IMG/VR virus record: IMGVR_UViG_3300033571_021692
Coordinates: 1 to 27,518 of that record
DNA length: 27,518 nt
Source: a virus
Direction: 5' to 3' (one strand)
Shown: positions 1 to 7,226 of the stretch, piece after piece
Layout of the letters: each line of letters starts with the position of its first letter
Numbering within the stretch: position 1 is the first letter of the stretch
Notes under the pieces: model-generated
The model's database searches: none
Seen by the model: only the letters and a program-made list of their open reading frames with translations
Told to the model about the DNA's origin: nothing
Made by a program: the position numbers and the translations under genes

Positions 1-2412
1 CCTAAGCCCGATGGCTATGTGGCTTCTGGGCTGTTTGACAATATGCACGAGGCGGCCGCCCAGACCGTGGCCCTAAACGGGCGATACAAAGGGTCATACT
101 GGATGCTGAACCCGGTTAGCCCTGATGCAGTCAGTTCCGTTCCCAACAAGCTGACCAAGGCCAAAAAAACGACGCTAGACAGCGACATTGACCGACGCGA
201 GTGGATGCTCATTGACATCGAGGGCAAGCGCACCAACGCTAAGGCCGAGAATGCCTCAGACGAGGAGCTGTTCTGCGCTTTTGAGCTGGCAGCGTCCGTA
301 CTGCGCGACAATTCCGACGTGGCGGCCCCGTTGATACTGATGTCGGGTAATGGTTGTCACCTGCTCTACCGTATCGACGAAGAGAACAACCCAGATTCTA
401 CCGACCTATGCAAGCGAGTGCTAAAAGGGCTGGCGCACCGATACAATACAGACGGCGCTAACGTCGACACCACGGTATTCAACGCGGCGAGGATCTCAAA
501 GCTTCCGGGCACCCTAACTTGCAAGGGAGTTGGCACTGATGAAAGACCCCAACGAATCGCTAGAGTGTTGCAGTGGTCAGATTGCCAAATCATTCCCACC
601 GAGCGCCTGCAACAATGGGCCCAATTGTGCCCAGCAGAGGAGCCAGCTCCCGCGAAAAAAATTGACGTTGGTCGCGACCGTGGAGACAAGTTTGCCCGAG
701 CGTTGGCCTGGCTGGAAAAGCGAAACCCTGCTGTAGAAGGCTCGAACGGGGACGCCTGGACCTATCAGACGGCCGGCAGAATCGTTAACGGGTTCGACTT
801 GACTGAGTTCGAAGCCCTGGATGCCCTAAACTCCGGCTGGAACCAACGCTGCTCGCCACCGTGGTCAGACAAGGCCCTGATGGAGAAAATCAAACACGCA
901 CAGAAATACGGCACTGAGGCAAAGGGCTTTATGTTGGACGTGGCCCTGGAGAAAGGCCAACCAGGAGCTAACCTCAAGACCGACCTGCAGTTAGCTAAGA
1001 AGCTCAATAAGCTTGCCCTGACCGACACCGGACACGCTGAGGCGATCATCGAGATTTATGGCAAGCGCTTGAGGTGGAACGCGACCAGTAAACGTTGGCT
1101 GATTTGGACCGGCTCACACTGGACCGAGGACGACTTCAACAAGGCGCTTGCTTGGAGCAACAAGGCCGCTCGAAAGCGCCAGGAGGCGTCTGCCCTGATC
1201 GAGGACGAGGAGGACCGCAAGAAGCACTTCGCGTTTGGTGTGCGGGCTGAGAACGCCAAGGCTCGCAACGCTGCGTTGGAACAGGTGAAGGCGTTTTCTA
1301 CCCACGTCGTTCATCAGCGAATGCTCAACGTTGACCCCTGGCTTTTGAGCGTGCAGAACGGGACTTTAGACCTGCGCACTGGCACGCTGCGACCGCACGA
1401 GCAACAGGACCTCATCACGTTCCGGGTCGAGGCCAAGTATGACCAAGAGGCAACCTGTCCCCGATGGCTGGAGTTTCTCAACACAGCAATGGCTGGAGAG
1501 GCTTCTATGGTCAGCTATCTGCAAAGGGCCATTGGCTACTCGCTGACCGGAATTACGCGAGAACACGCTGCTTTCATTTGCTATGGGGGCGGCCTAAACG
1601 GCAAATCGCTGTTCCTGGAGGTGGTCGCCGAGCTTCTAGCCGGCTACGCCAAGGTTGCCAGATCTAGCACGTTCACTGAATCGCCAAATGAAGGCATCAG
1701 CAACGACATTGCTAGACTGGCGGGCGCCCGACTAGTTCGCTGCTCGGAGACCAACCAGAACTTTGTCTTGGACGAGGCCCTCATCAAGAGCCTAACAGGT
1801 GAAGACACGGTGACGGCTCGCCTGCTTCACTGCGAGTTCTTTGAGTTCGTGCCTAAAAGCAAATTTTGGCTGGCGACCAACCACAAGCCGATCATCAAGG
1901 GAACCGACAAGGGAATCTGGCGGCGAATTCGGATGATTCCGTTCTCGGTCGAGATTGAGGCCCATAAGATTGACGTAAACCTCAAGGGAAAGTTGCTCAA
2001 GGAGCTAGATGGAATCCTGGCGTGGGCGGTCAGTGGCTGCCTTGAGTGGCAAGCCACTGGACTGGCAGAGCCGGACATCGTGAAGGCTGCGACAAGGGAA
2101 TACCAGGCGGAGTCGGACATCATAGGCACGTTCCTGGATGAATGCTGCTCACGTGAACACCCTATGAAGGTGGAGTCATTGAACCTGCTTTATGCTGGGT
2201 ATTTGGCTTGGGCGAAGGAGCAAGGTATCAGGTTTGCACTGACCAAGCGAAGCCTTTCAGCAAGACTCTGTGAGAAAGGTCTCGTCAAACGAGAAACAGG
2301 CCGAAACAAGACCATCTCTTTTGAGGGTATCACATTGGTCCAGATCCCTGATGTAACAAGACGAGACCAGGAGAACTTAGCCAACTTGGCTGCCTCTTGC
2401 ATAGGATACTAG
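1..2412 (+). CDS. Primase-helicase (AEP-type primase plus D5/P4-like SF3 helicase), 5' partial
   Basis: Replication protein expected to make primers and unwind DNA at the phage origin. The frame is open to base 1, so the gene starts upstream of the window; the GTG at 19 is only an internal candidate. Counting from that GTG, the N-terminal part has three archaeo-eukaryotic primase signatures: LIDIE (residues 65-68, hDhE), SGNGCH (109-114, the s-x-H motif) and VDTTVFNAARISKLPGT (149-165). The C-terminal half has the Walker A GGGLNGKS (523-530), a SETNQ stretch and the FWLATNHKP sensor-like motif near 616-624, followed by KGIWRR, as in D5/P4-type helicases. The last ~80 residues look like a winged-helix DNA-binding tail. 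A terminator and an iteron cluster follow, which suits a protein that binds an adjacent origin. Family call firm; the exact N-terminus is unseen. Confidence 0.93.
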   Translation, partial: PKPDGYVASGLFDNMHEAAAQTVALNGRYKGSYWMLNPVSPDAVSSVPNKLTKAKKTTLDSDIDRREWMLIDIEGKRTNAKAENASDEELFCAFELAASVLRDNSDVAAPLILMSGNGCHLLYRIDEENNPDSTDLCKRVLKGLAHRYNTDGANVDTTVFNAARISKLPGTLTCKGVGTDERPQRIARVLQWSDCQIIPTERLQQWAQLCPAEEPAPAKKIDVGRDRGDKFARALAWLEKRNPAVEGSNGDAWTYQTAGRIVNGFDLTEFEALDALNSGWNQRCSPPWSDKALMEKIKHAQKYGTEAKGFMLDVALEKGQPGANLKTDLQLAKKLNKLALTDTGHAEAIIEIYGKRLRWNATSKRWLIWTGSHWTEDDFNKALAWSNKAARKRQEASALIEDEEDRKKHFAFGVRAENAKARNAALEQVKAFSTHVVHQRMLNVDPWLLSVQNGTLDLRTGTLRPHEQQDLITFRVEAKYDQEATCPRWLEFLNTAMAGEASMVSYLQRAIGYSLTGITREHAAFICYGGGLNGKSLFLEVVAELLAGYAKVARSSTFTESPNEGISNDIARLAGARLVRCSETNQNFVLDEALIKSLTGEDTVTARLLHCEFFEFVPKSKFWLATNHKPIIKGTDKGIWRRIRMIPFSVEIEAHKIDVNLKGKLLKELDGILAWAVSGCLEWQATGLAEPDIVKAATREYQAESDIIGTFLDECCSREHPMKVESLNLLYAGYLAWAKEQGIRFALTKRSLSARLCEKGLVKRETGRNKTISFEGITLVQIPDVTRRDQENLANLAASCIGY

Positions 2413-2436
2413 TTAAGCCCAAAGCCAAAGCTATCG

Positions 2437-2468
2437 AGCCACCTAAAGACATTTTGGGTGGCTTTTTT
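2437..2468 (+). terminator. Rho-independent terminator after the primase-helicase gene
   Basis: AGCCACC pairs with GGTGGCT across a 13-base loop, and a run of six T follows. The arms can extend with one mismatch (AGCCACCTAAA against TTTGGGTGGCT). It lies 25 bases after the primase stop and probably ends the replication transcript before the iteron region. Confidence 0.85.
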
Positions 2469-2600
2469 GTTTTGTGCGTCTCTCTAGCCTCTCTATCTCC
2501 CTTGGTCCGTATCCCCCCACGGACAATTTGCAATTTGAAGAACTACGTGCCTCTTTTAGTCCTTTTCAAGTCTGGGCAGCCACTCAAGCCTGGGGAGATG

Positions 2601-2872
2601 TGCGGGTGATGCGGGTTACTGCGGGTGAAGAAAATTCAATCACCCGCAAATCATTTGCCTGTTAAATATAGCTTTTACTATTGTTGCGGGTGATGCGGGT
2701 TATTTTTGGGGGGTTTTATCCTTTCGAAAATAAGCGTTTTAAAAAAACGCCTTATTATAGAGCTAGCAATAGGGATTTTTGTCTAATCACCCGCATCGAA
2801 CAAAGGGAATGCCTTTGCTGTATGGGTTTGTTTGTCGTCTTGGCAAAAAGTGTTCGCCCGCAAGCACCCGCA
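2601..2872. repeat. Iteron cluster GCGGGTGA/GCGGGTT, direct and inverted
   Basis: Direct copies start at 2602, 2611 and 2621 (9-10 base spacing), then at 2686 and 2695 (9 base spacing). The unit TGCGGGTGATGCGGGTT occurs twice (2601 and 2685). Inverted copies TCACCCGC lie at 2640 and 2787, and CACCCGC at 2865. The 9-10 base spacing puts neighbouring copies on about the same face of the helix, as expected for cooperative protein binding. Confidence 0.8.
2729..2756. repeat. AT-rich imperfect palindrome inside the iteron region
   Basis: AATAAGCGTTTT is followed after three A by AAAACGCCTTATT, its reverse complement apart from one extra C. No T-run follows on either strand, so it does not look like a terminator. 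It sits in the AT-rich interval between direct and inverted iterons and could be a melting or hairpin element. Confidence 0.5.
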
Positions 2873-2929
2873 CTGAAAGAATGTCTCGTGGAGGCTTACC
2901 GAAAAAAATTCAAGCGCTAAAATGGTTAG

Positions 2930-3358
2930 ATGAGCCCCGAACTTTCCATTGATTCGCCTTTGTATTGCATTGACTACGAGTCACTCCAGCGCCACCCGCA
3001 AGCCATCGAGGTGGCCCTTTTTCTAAGACAGAAGATTGACGATCCGCAGTGGTCCCTTCGGCGCACCTGCCGAGGCTGCGAGACCTGGGTCCGCAAGGAC
3101 TCGACGAGAGTCAAGTCCGGCGAGACGGACACAGACGGGCCCGGCCGGATTGAGAACTACCCTCACCGCCCTGGTGCCGCTGCTCCTCATGAGTCCTGCA
3201 ATGGCTGCTGGTTCAGCCTGCTGGACGAGGTCGACTCCAAGCCGCGACCCACCTACACACCGTTGACCGTGGCCCAGCCCAACCGGTGGCAGCCCACCAG
3301 GCTACTGCTAGACATCAAGTTCTCTACTAGTGGTGTCAAAATAGGACACTGTGAGTAA
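2930..3358 (+). CDS. Hypothetical protein with two CxxC zinc knuckles
   Basis: A 142-residue protein I do not recognise. It has two cysteine pairs, C47-x2-C50 (TCRGCETW) and C90-x2-C93 (SCNGCW), spaced like the two halves of a zinc ribbon, with H79 and H87 between them. That suggests a small metal-binding domain that could touch DNA or another protein. The rest is rich in Arg and Pro. It starts with ATG 58 bases after the last iteron, and the ribosome binding site is poor. An iteron-like CACCCGCA also falls inside the gene at about 2993. Its place between the candidate origin and the terminase genes fits a replication, regulatory or HNH-like accessory role, but no HNH motif is visible. Function unknown. 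Confidence 0.6.
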   Translation: MSPELSIDSPLYCIDYESLQRHPQAIEVALFLRQKIDDPQWSLRRTCRGCETWVRKDSTRVKSGETDTDGPGRIENYPHRPGAAAPHESCNGCWFSLLDEVDSKPRPTYTPLTVAQPNRWQPTRLLLDIKFSTSGVKIGHCE

Positions 3359-3425
3359 TTTGCAGAATGGCTTAACCACGCCGTTTCGTTCGTTAATGGG
3401 CTATATAGTGAAGGGAATTGTCGCA

Positions 3426-3641
3426 ATGAAAACACTAGACCTTGAGCAAGAGGCCGACCGACTCCTGGGGCTCAAACGACGGGGTCGTCGTATCGCGCAC
3501 GAGTATCCAGTGCTTTCAGAGCGACAGCTCCGTCGTATTGCAGAGACCGAGTTGCTACTCGGTGAGGAGCGCGTCAGCGCCTTCGCAGACTGCGCAGGCA
3601 GTCACCACAGGGAAATTACCTCTCAAAGGTCCCCCTGGTAA
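3426..3641 (+). CDS. Small hypothetical protein upstream of terminase
   Basis: A 71-residue, mostly helical and charged protein, not recognised. I chose the ATG at 3426 because AAGGGA lies nine bases upstream (3411-3416); the longer in-frame ATG at 3351 lacks such a site and would overlap the previous gene. Residues 5-50 are rich in Arg, Glu and Leu and could form two or three helices, possibly a helix-turn-helix, but no diagnostic motif is present. It lies just before terS and may be part of the packaging operon or a small regulator. Confidence 0.5.
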   Translation: MKTLDLEQEADRLLGLKRRGRRIAHEYPVLSERQLRRIAETELLLGEERVSAFADCAGSHHREITSQRSPW

Positions 3642-3716
3642 GGGTGCGCCCTGTCTCTCTCCCCTAGGAATTCGGAACTAAGGGGTAACCGGAAACGCCC
3701 GGAAGTTTGGAGGAAT

Positions 3717-4349
3717 ATGCCGAGCAAGAAGCGCCCGGCAAAACCCGGGAAAAAGTTGCTGCCAATGCAGCGAGCCTTCATTGAGGCGCTGGCCAAGGAC
3801 CCCAGGCAAAATCTTACAGCAGCGGCAAAGGCTGCTGGATACAGCCCTAAGGCCGCATCCAAGACCGCAAGCGACCTCATGAACCTTCCTCAATACCAGC
3901 ACGTCCAGATCGCCTACCAGAAGCTTGTTGACGAGCGCTTTGCTCAATTCACCGACAAAAAGGACGAGGATATTTTCCGGATTTTGACGGCTCAGGCGTT
4001 CGGTGACCGGCGCGGAATCCAAAAAATTGTGGATGGCAAGCTGGTGGTTGTCGATTCAGACGAGCTATTCCCGGAACAAGAATGGCTGATTGACCACTAC
4101 CGGCAGCGATCGCTGAACGATGGCACTGGCGACACCTTCTTGGAGCCGGTCTTGGTGAACCGGCTGGACGCCGTCAAGAGCTTGGCCAAAATCCGGGGAT
4201 TGATGCGAGAGAAGGTCGACGTTGAGGCAACAATCACCATTACCGAAGCCCGCGAGTCTCTCAAAAGCAAACTGGCTGGCTTTGCAGCCCTCGGATATTC
4301 AGGACAAGTTCCTGGAGTCGCTAACACTGAAGGAACTCCTGGAGCTTGA
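3717..4349 (+). CDS. terS: Terminase small subunit
   Basis: The DNA-recognition subunit of the packaging motor, which binds the packaging site and hands DNA to the large subunit. The 210-residue protein has a basic N-terminus and then the helix-turn-helix typical of Terminase_2-type small subunits: residues ~15-60 read QRAFIEALAKD, then NLTAAAKAAGYSPKAASKTA. A helical central part follows, with a C-terminal region (VDVEATITITEA) that commonly ends this family. GGAGGA lies five bases before the ATG. It overlaps the large subunit frame at its 3' end, the normal gene order for terminase pairs. Confidence 0.88.
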   Translation: MPSKKRPAKPGKKLLPMQRAFIEALAKDPRQNLTAAAKAAGYSPKAASKTASDLMNLPQYQHVQIAYQKLVDERFAQFTDKKDEDIFRILTAQAFGDRRGIQKIVDGKLVVVDSDELFPEQEWLIDHYRQRSLNDGTGDTFLEPVLVNRLDAVKSLAKIRGLMREKVDVEATITITEARESLKSKLAGFAALGYSGQVPGVANTEGTPGA

Positions 4350-5670
4350 GTATAGCTGGGACTTCTGGGGCCGACCTGAACAGCAAATTCCTAAAGGGGA
4401 CTGGTATTTCTGGTTAATCCTGGCTGGTCGTGGCTTCGGAAAAACGCGAACCATCACCGAGGTTGTGCTTGAGTGGATTCGGCAGGGCTATGAATACGTA
4501 AACCTAGCTGGACGCACCAGCGGCGACCTTCGTAAAACCGTCATACACGGCGAGTCTGGTATCATCCGTAAGGCCCCGAAGGACCTAAAGCCTAAGTATA
4601 TTGAGAACGCCAAGGAGCTTCGTTGGCCCGACGGCCGGGTCAGCTTGTGCTTCACTTCGGACGAGCCAGAGGGTGGTCGGGGCGCACAAAGTGAGAAACT
4701 TGCTCTTGACGAGGTCGCGGCATGGCCCAACAAGCTTCTTTTTGACAACTTGGAAATGGGTTGTCGTATCGGTGACAACCCCCAGATTATCGCTTGCACG
4801 ACTGGAAAACGGAACAACAAGATCCTCAGAAGTCTGAAGACACGGCATGACGTGGTCGTCACTCGTGGCAGCACCTATGACAACCAAGCGAACCTGTCTC
4901 CACGGTTTGTGCAGCAGATGCACTCAACGTGGGAAGGCACCGAGAAGGGCAAAGAAGAGCTTTACGGAGACTGCCTAGATGAGCTGAGCGGTGTGCTCTG
5001 GACAGAGGAGCTGCTCAACGAAACCCGGGTTCAATTCGCACCCAAGATGAAGCGAGTCGTAATTGGCTGCGACCCTTCAATTTCAACGTCTGACCGTTCA
5101 GACGAAAAGGGAATTGTGGTCGTCGGGCTGGGTGAAGACGATCACATCTACATCTTAGAGGACTTGTCTATCAAAGCTCCCCCTAAGGTCTGGGTAAAAA
5201 GACTAGTTCTGGCATACAAGCGTTGGGGATGCACAAAGATTGTCACGGAGACCAATCGTGGTGGCGAGTTGGTCAAGCACGCAATCGAAGAGTGGGCGCT
5301 GCACAATACAGATATTCGTGACATTGTCGTTGAGGCGATCAATACCCAAGAAGACAAAGGGACACGAGCCGAGCCTATTTCTGTGGCTTGGAGCAAGCAT
5401 CGTTGCCACTTAGTTGGGGAGTTTCCGGAGCTGGAAGAGGAGATGACCACCTGGGACCCCGCCACGACCAAGATTAGTCCAAATCGCATTGATGGATTGG
5501 TATTCGGAGCAAACGACGTTAGTCCCAGGATGCCCAAAAAAGAACCAGCCGGCGCAATCGTGCGACACACTAAGGTCCCACTCGGGGACAAAATTCGATT
5601 TGCTCGCGAGAGAGCCGAAAGGAGACGAGGCAATGGGACTAATGGAAACCTTGCTTCGGCCCTTTACTAA
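4222..5670 (+). CDS. terL: Terminase large subunit (ATPase and nuclease)
   Basis: The motor and headful or site-specific nuclease that drives DNA into the prohead. Counting from TTG 4222, the N-terminal tryptophan-rich segment (WDFWGRPEQ, WYFWLILAGRGFGKTR) contains Walker A AGRGFGKT (68-75). Walker B is LALDEVAAW with D162-E163, and the coupling motif is ACTTG (191-195). The C-terminal nuclease domain shows GCDPS (D284), ILEDLS (D314) and NRIDGLVFG (D424), the expected acidic residues. No ATG precedes the conserved N-terminus. TTG 4222 has AGAAGG six bases upstream; TTG 4282 is an alternative giving a shorter overlap with terS. The 3' end overlaps the portal gene by 38 bases. Function firm, start uncertain. 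Confidence 0.94.
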   Translation: MRQQSPLPKPASLSKANWLALQPSDIQDKFLESLTLKELLELEYSWDFWGRPEQQIPKGDWYFWLILAGRGFGKTRTITEVVLEWIRQGYEYVNLAGRTSGDLRKTVIHGESGIIRKAPKDLKPKYIENAKELRWPDGRVSLCFTSDEPEGGRGAQSEKLALDEVAAWPNKLLFDNLEMGCRIGDNPQIIACTTGKRNNKILRSLKTRHDVVVTRGSTYDNQANLSPRFVQQMHSTWEGTEKGKEELYGDCLDELSGVLWTEELLNETRVQFAPKMKRVVIGCDPSISTSDRSDEKGIVVVGLGEDDHIYILEDLSIKAPPKVWVKRLVLAYKRWGCTKIVTETNRGGELVKHAIEEWALHNTDIRDIVVEAINTQEDKGTRAEPISVAWSKHRCHLVGEFPELEEEMTTWDPATTKISPNRIDGLVFGANDVSPRMPKKEPAGAIVRHTKVPLGDKIRFARERAERRRGNGTNGNLASALY

Positions 5671-7129
5671 GGTCGTCGAGGTCAACAAGACCGTTTACAA
5701 GACCGAGATTCGTCGAGTAGCAGAGGCCGACCAGAAGTCTGATGCAGCTGAATACTCGGGTGGAGGCGTAAAACCGCTCGGTCGCTGTCATCTCCGCGAC
5801 CTGACCCCTGGCCGCCACTACGAGATGCAGCGAAAGGCAAATCTTTACTGGGCCAAGCACCCGGTTGTAAAAAAGTGTATCCAGAACCACCGCAACTTTA
5901 TCGCCGGGCAAGGCATCAAAGTGGTTGCCACTGGTTCCAAAACGGACGTGAGGGCAAAGCTACAAAAGTTGATTGACCGCTGGTGGTGTCTCAACGGTTT
6001 CGACGCCCAGCTGGCCCAGCGCGTAGAGACTCTTTCGGTTGAGGGTGAATGGATTTACTGGGCTCCACCAGCTGCTCCGAACGGGATGTTCAAGCTGGCC
6101 AAATTGTTGCCAGAGTCCATCAAAGACGTCTGTAGAGACAGTATTGATGCCGAAATGCTCAGCAAAATTGAGTTCAAGCAACCGATGGAGTTCCTTCGGG
6201 CAGATGGCACTAAGCATCTTGAAGACGAACTCGCAATTGTAAACCGAAACTGGCGCACAGATCGCGTTGAGGGCGAAGTACTTTACCTGGGAATTAACAG
6301 ATTAAGCGGGCAAACTCGCGGTTTTTCTGACATTCTGGCGGTCTTTGACTACGTCCACACGCTAGACAACGTTGTTTTCCTTGAGTCTGACCGGGTCGCT
6401 GTCCAAAAGTCGTTTGCCTGGAAGGTCAAGCTCAAAGGGTCTGACAATTCGGAGAAAATCCAGGCCAGAAAAGAAGAAATCCTAGCCGAGGGTCCCCCTG
6501 AATCGGGCGAGATCATCATTAACAACGAGGATGAGGACTGGGAATACATCAGCCCAGATCTGAACCTCACAGACACGATTGAGTTCGTGAAGATGTTGCA
6601 AAACACGGTGCTTGGCGGCCTACACAACCCCCAACACTGGTTTTCAGAGGGCGGAGACGTTAATAAAGCCACGTCTCAGGAGATGGGCGGGCCTGCGTTT
6701 GCTGTTATTCGCGAACGACTCGCCGAGATTTTCCAGTTTTTCCGTCTTGCTTTGGATCTTGCAATCCAGCGATGGGTCGACATGGGGCTGCTGCCGGATG
6801 TTGAACCAGAGGACCTCACTTATGTGATTGGCTCGCGCGACCCAGAAAAGGAAGAATCGCGCGAGGATTCACTCCAGAAAATCACCGAGACAATGGCTCG
6901 GGCCCGGGAAGAAACTTTCATCACCGACGATGAGGCCGCGCGAGCAGTCCGATCTGTCTATTCTCAAAGCGGACTCGGGGACTTCCCTGGATTGCCGCCC
7001 AAAAAAGCAACCGGAGGAGCAGCAAATGTCCAAAGAAACCAATCCCAGCCAAACCTGGAAGCCGGAGGGCGTAACGGCAGCCCAAGTCAAGACGGTGGAG
7101 TCTCTACTGAGCCCCAACCAGTCAGTTGA
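5633..7129 (+). CDS. Portal protein
   Basis: The dodecameric ring at the capsid vertex through which DNA enters and leaves. The 498-residue protein follows terL directly and has the shape of siphovirus portals: early segment HPVVKKCIQNHRNFIAGQG, a mid-protein helix-rich stretch (AVFDYVHTLDNVVFLESDRV, near 236-256), then GGLHNPQHWFSEGGDVNKAT near 327-346, which looks like the tunnel loop and crown region. The last ~60 residues are low-complexity and polar. I chose ATG 5633 because AAGGAG lies about nine bases upstream; longer in-frame starts lie inside terL. Its 3' end overlaps the next small gene by 104 bases. Confidence 0.86.
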   Translation: MGLMETLLRPFTKVVEVNKTVYKTEIRRVAEADQKSDAAEYSGGGVKPLGRCHLRDLTPGRHYEMQRKANLYWAKHPVVKKCIQNHRNFIAGQGIKVVATGSKTDVRAKLQKLIDRWWCLNGFDAQLAQRVETLSVEGEWIYWAPPAAPNGMFKLAKLLPESIKDVCRDSIDAEMLSKIEFKQPMEFLRADGTKHLEDELAIVNRNWRTDRVEGEVLYLGINRLSGQTRGFSDILAVFDYVHTLDNVVFLESDRVAVQKSFAWKVKLKGSDNSEKIQARKEEILAEGPPESGEIIINNEDEDWEYISPDLNLTDTIEFVKMLQNTVLGGLHNPQHWFSEGGDVNKATSQEMGGPAFAVIRERLAEIFQFFRLALDLAIQRWVDMGLLPDVEPEDLTYVIGSRDPEKEESREDSLQKITETMARAREETFITDDEAARAVRSVYSQSGLGDFPGLPPKKATGGAANVQRNQSQPNLEAGGRNGSPSQDGGVSTEPQPVS

Positions 7130-7226
7130 GCAAGCTTGGATACGTGGCGGAGTCCTATCCGTCATCGTCTACCCTGACCGTAAGGTCGTAAAAGTCTATC
7201 CTAATGGTGAACCGTTCGATGCCTGA
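7026..7226 (+). CDS. Small hypothetical protein between portal and protease-capsid
   Basis: A 66-residue protein, not recognised. ATG 7026 has GGAGGAG about eight bases upstream, a strong site that supports translation although the first half of the gene overlaps the portal C-terminal tail in another frame. The second half (SVIVYPDRKVVKVYPNGEPFDA) reads like a short beta sheet. Its 3' end overlaps the start of the protease-capsid gene. Position suggests a head-associated or assembly accessory role; nothing in the sequence shows which. Confidence 0.6.
   Translation: MSKETNPSQTWKPEGVTAAQVKTVESLLSPNQSVEQAWIRGGVLSVIVYPDRKVVKVYPNGEPFDA

Larger units (their letters stand above)
2413..2929. other. 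Intergenic region with terminator, iterons and AT-rich stretch; candidate replication origin
   Basis: About 500 bases without a convincing gene. From left to right it holds the terminator, three direct copies of GCGGGTGA/GCGGGTT (2602-2628), one inverted copy (2640-2647), an AT-rich stretch, two direct copies (2686-2701), an AT-rich segment with a palindrome (2729-2756) and inverted copies at 2787-2794 and 2865-2871. The short open frames here simply translate the repeats and show no conserved-looking protein. By analogy with P4 alpha and staphylococcal pathogenicity island Rep proteins, which bind iterons beside their own genes, this is a candidate origin recognised by the upstream primase-helicase. 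That role is inferred. Confidence 0.55.

Noticed and set aside
2397-2665. Two short overlapping frames after the primase-helicase
   Set aside because: They cross the terminator and iterons, have no ribosome sites, and overlap each other in different frames.
2681-2920. 79-residue frame starting in the iterons (TTG 2681)
   Set aside because: Its beginning is a translation of the GCGGGTGATGCGGGTT repeats, it has no ribosome site, and it spans the palindrome and inverted iterons; better explained as non-coding.
3333-3349. Inverted repeat GTGTC-7-GACAC as a possible operator
   Set aside because: Arms of only five bases are expected by chance at this scale, and no promoter is convincing beside it.
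3651-3690. CCCCTAG/CTAAGGGG hairpin before terS as a terminator
   Set aside because: The stem has a bulge and no T-run follows; it may only be chance pairing near the terS ribosome site.
4105-4112. GCGATCGC octamer (also at about 26176) as a cyanobacterial HIP1 signal
   Set aside because: Only two copies in 27.5 kb; cyanobacterial genomes rich in HIP1 carry many more, so it does not identify the host.
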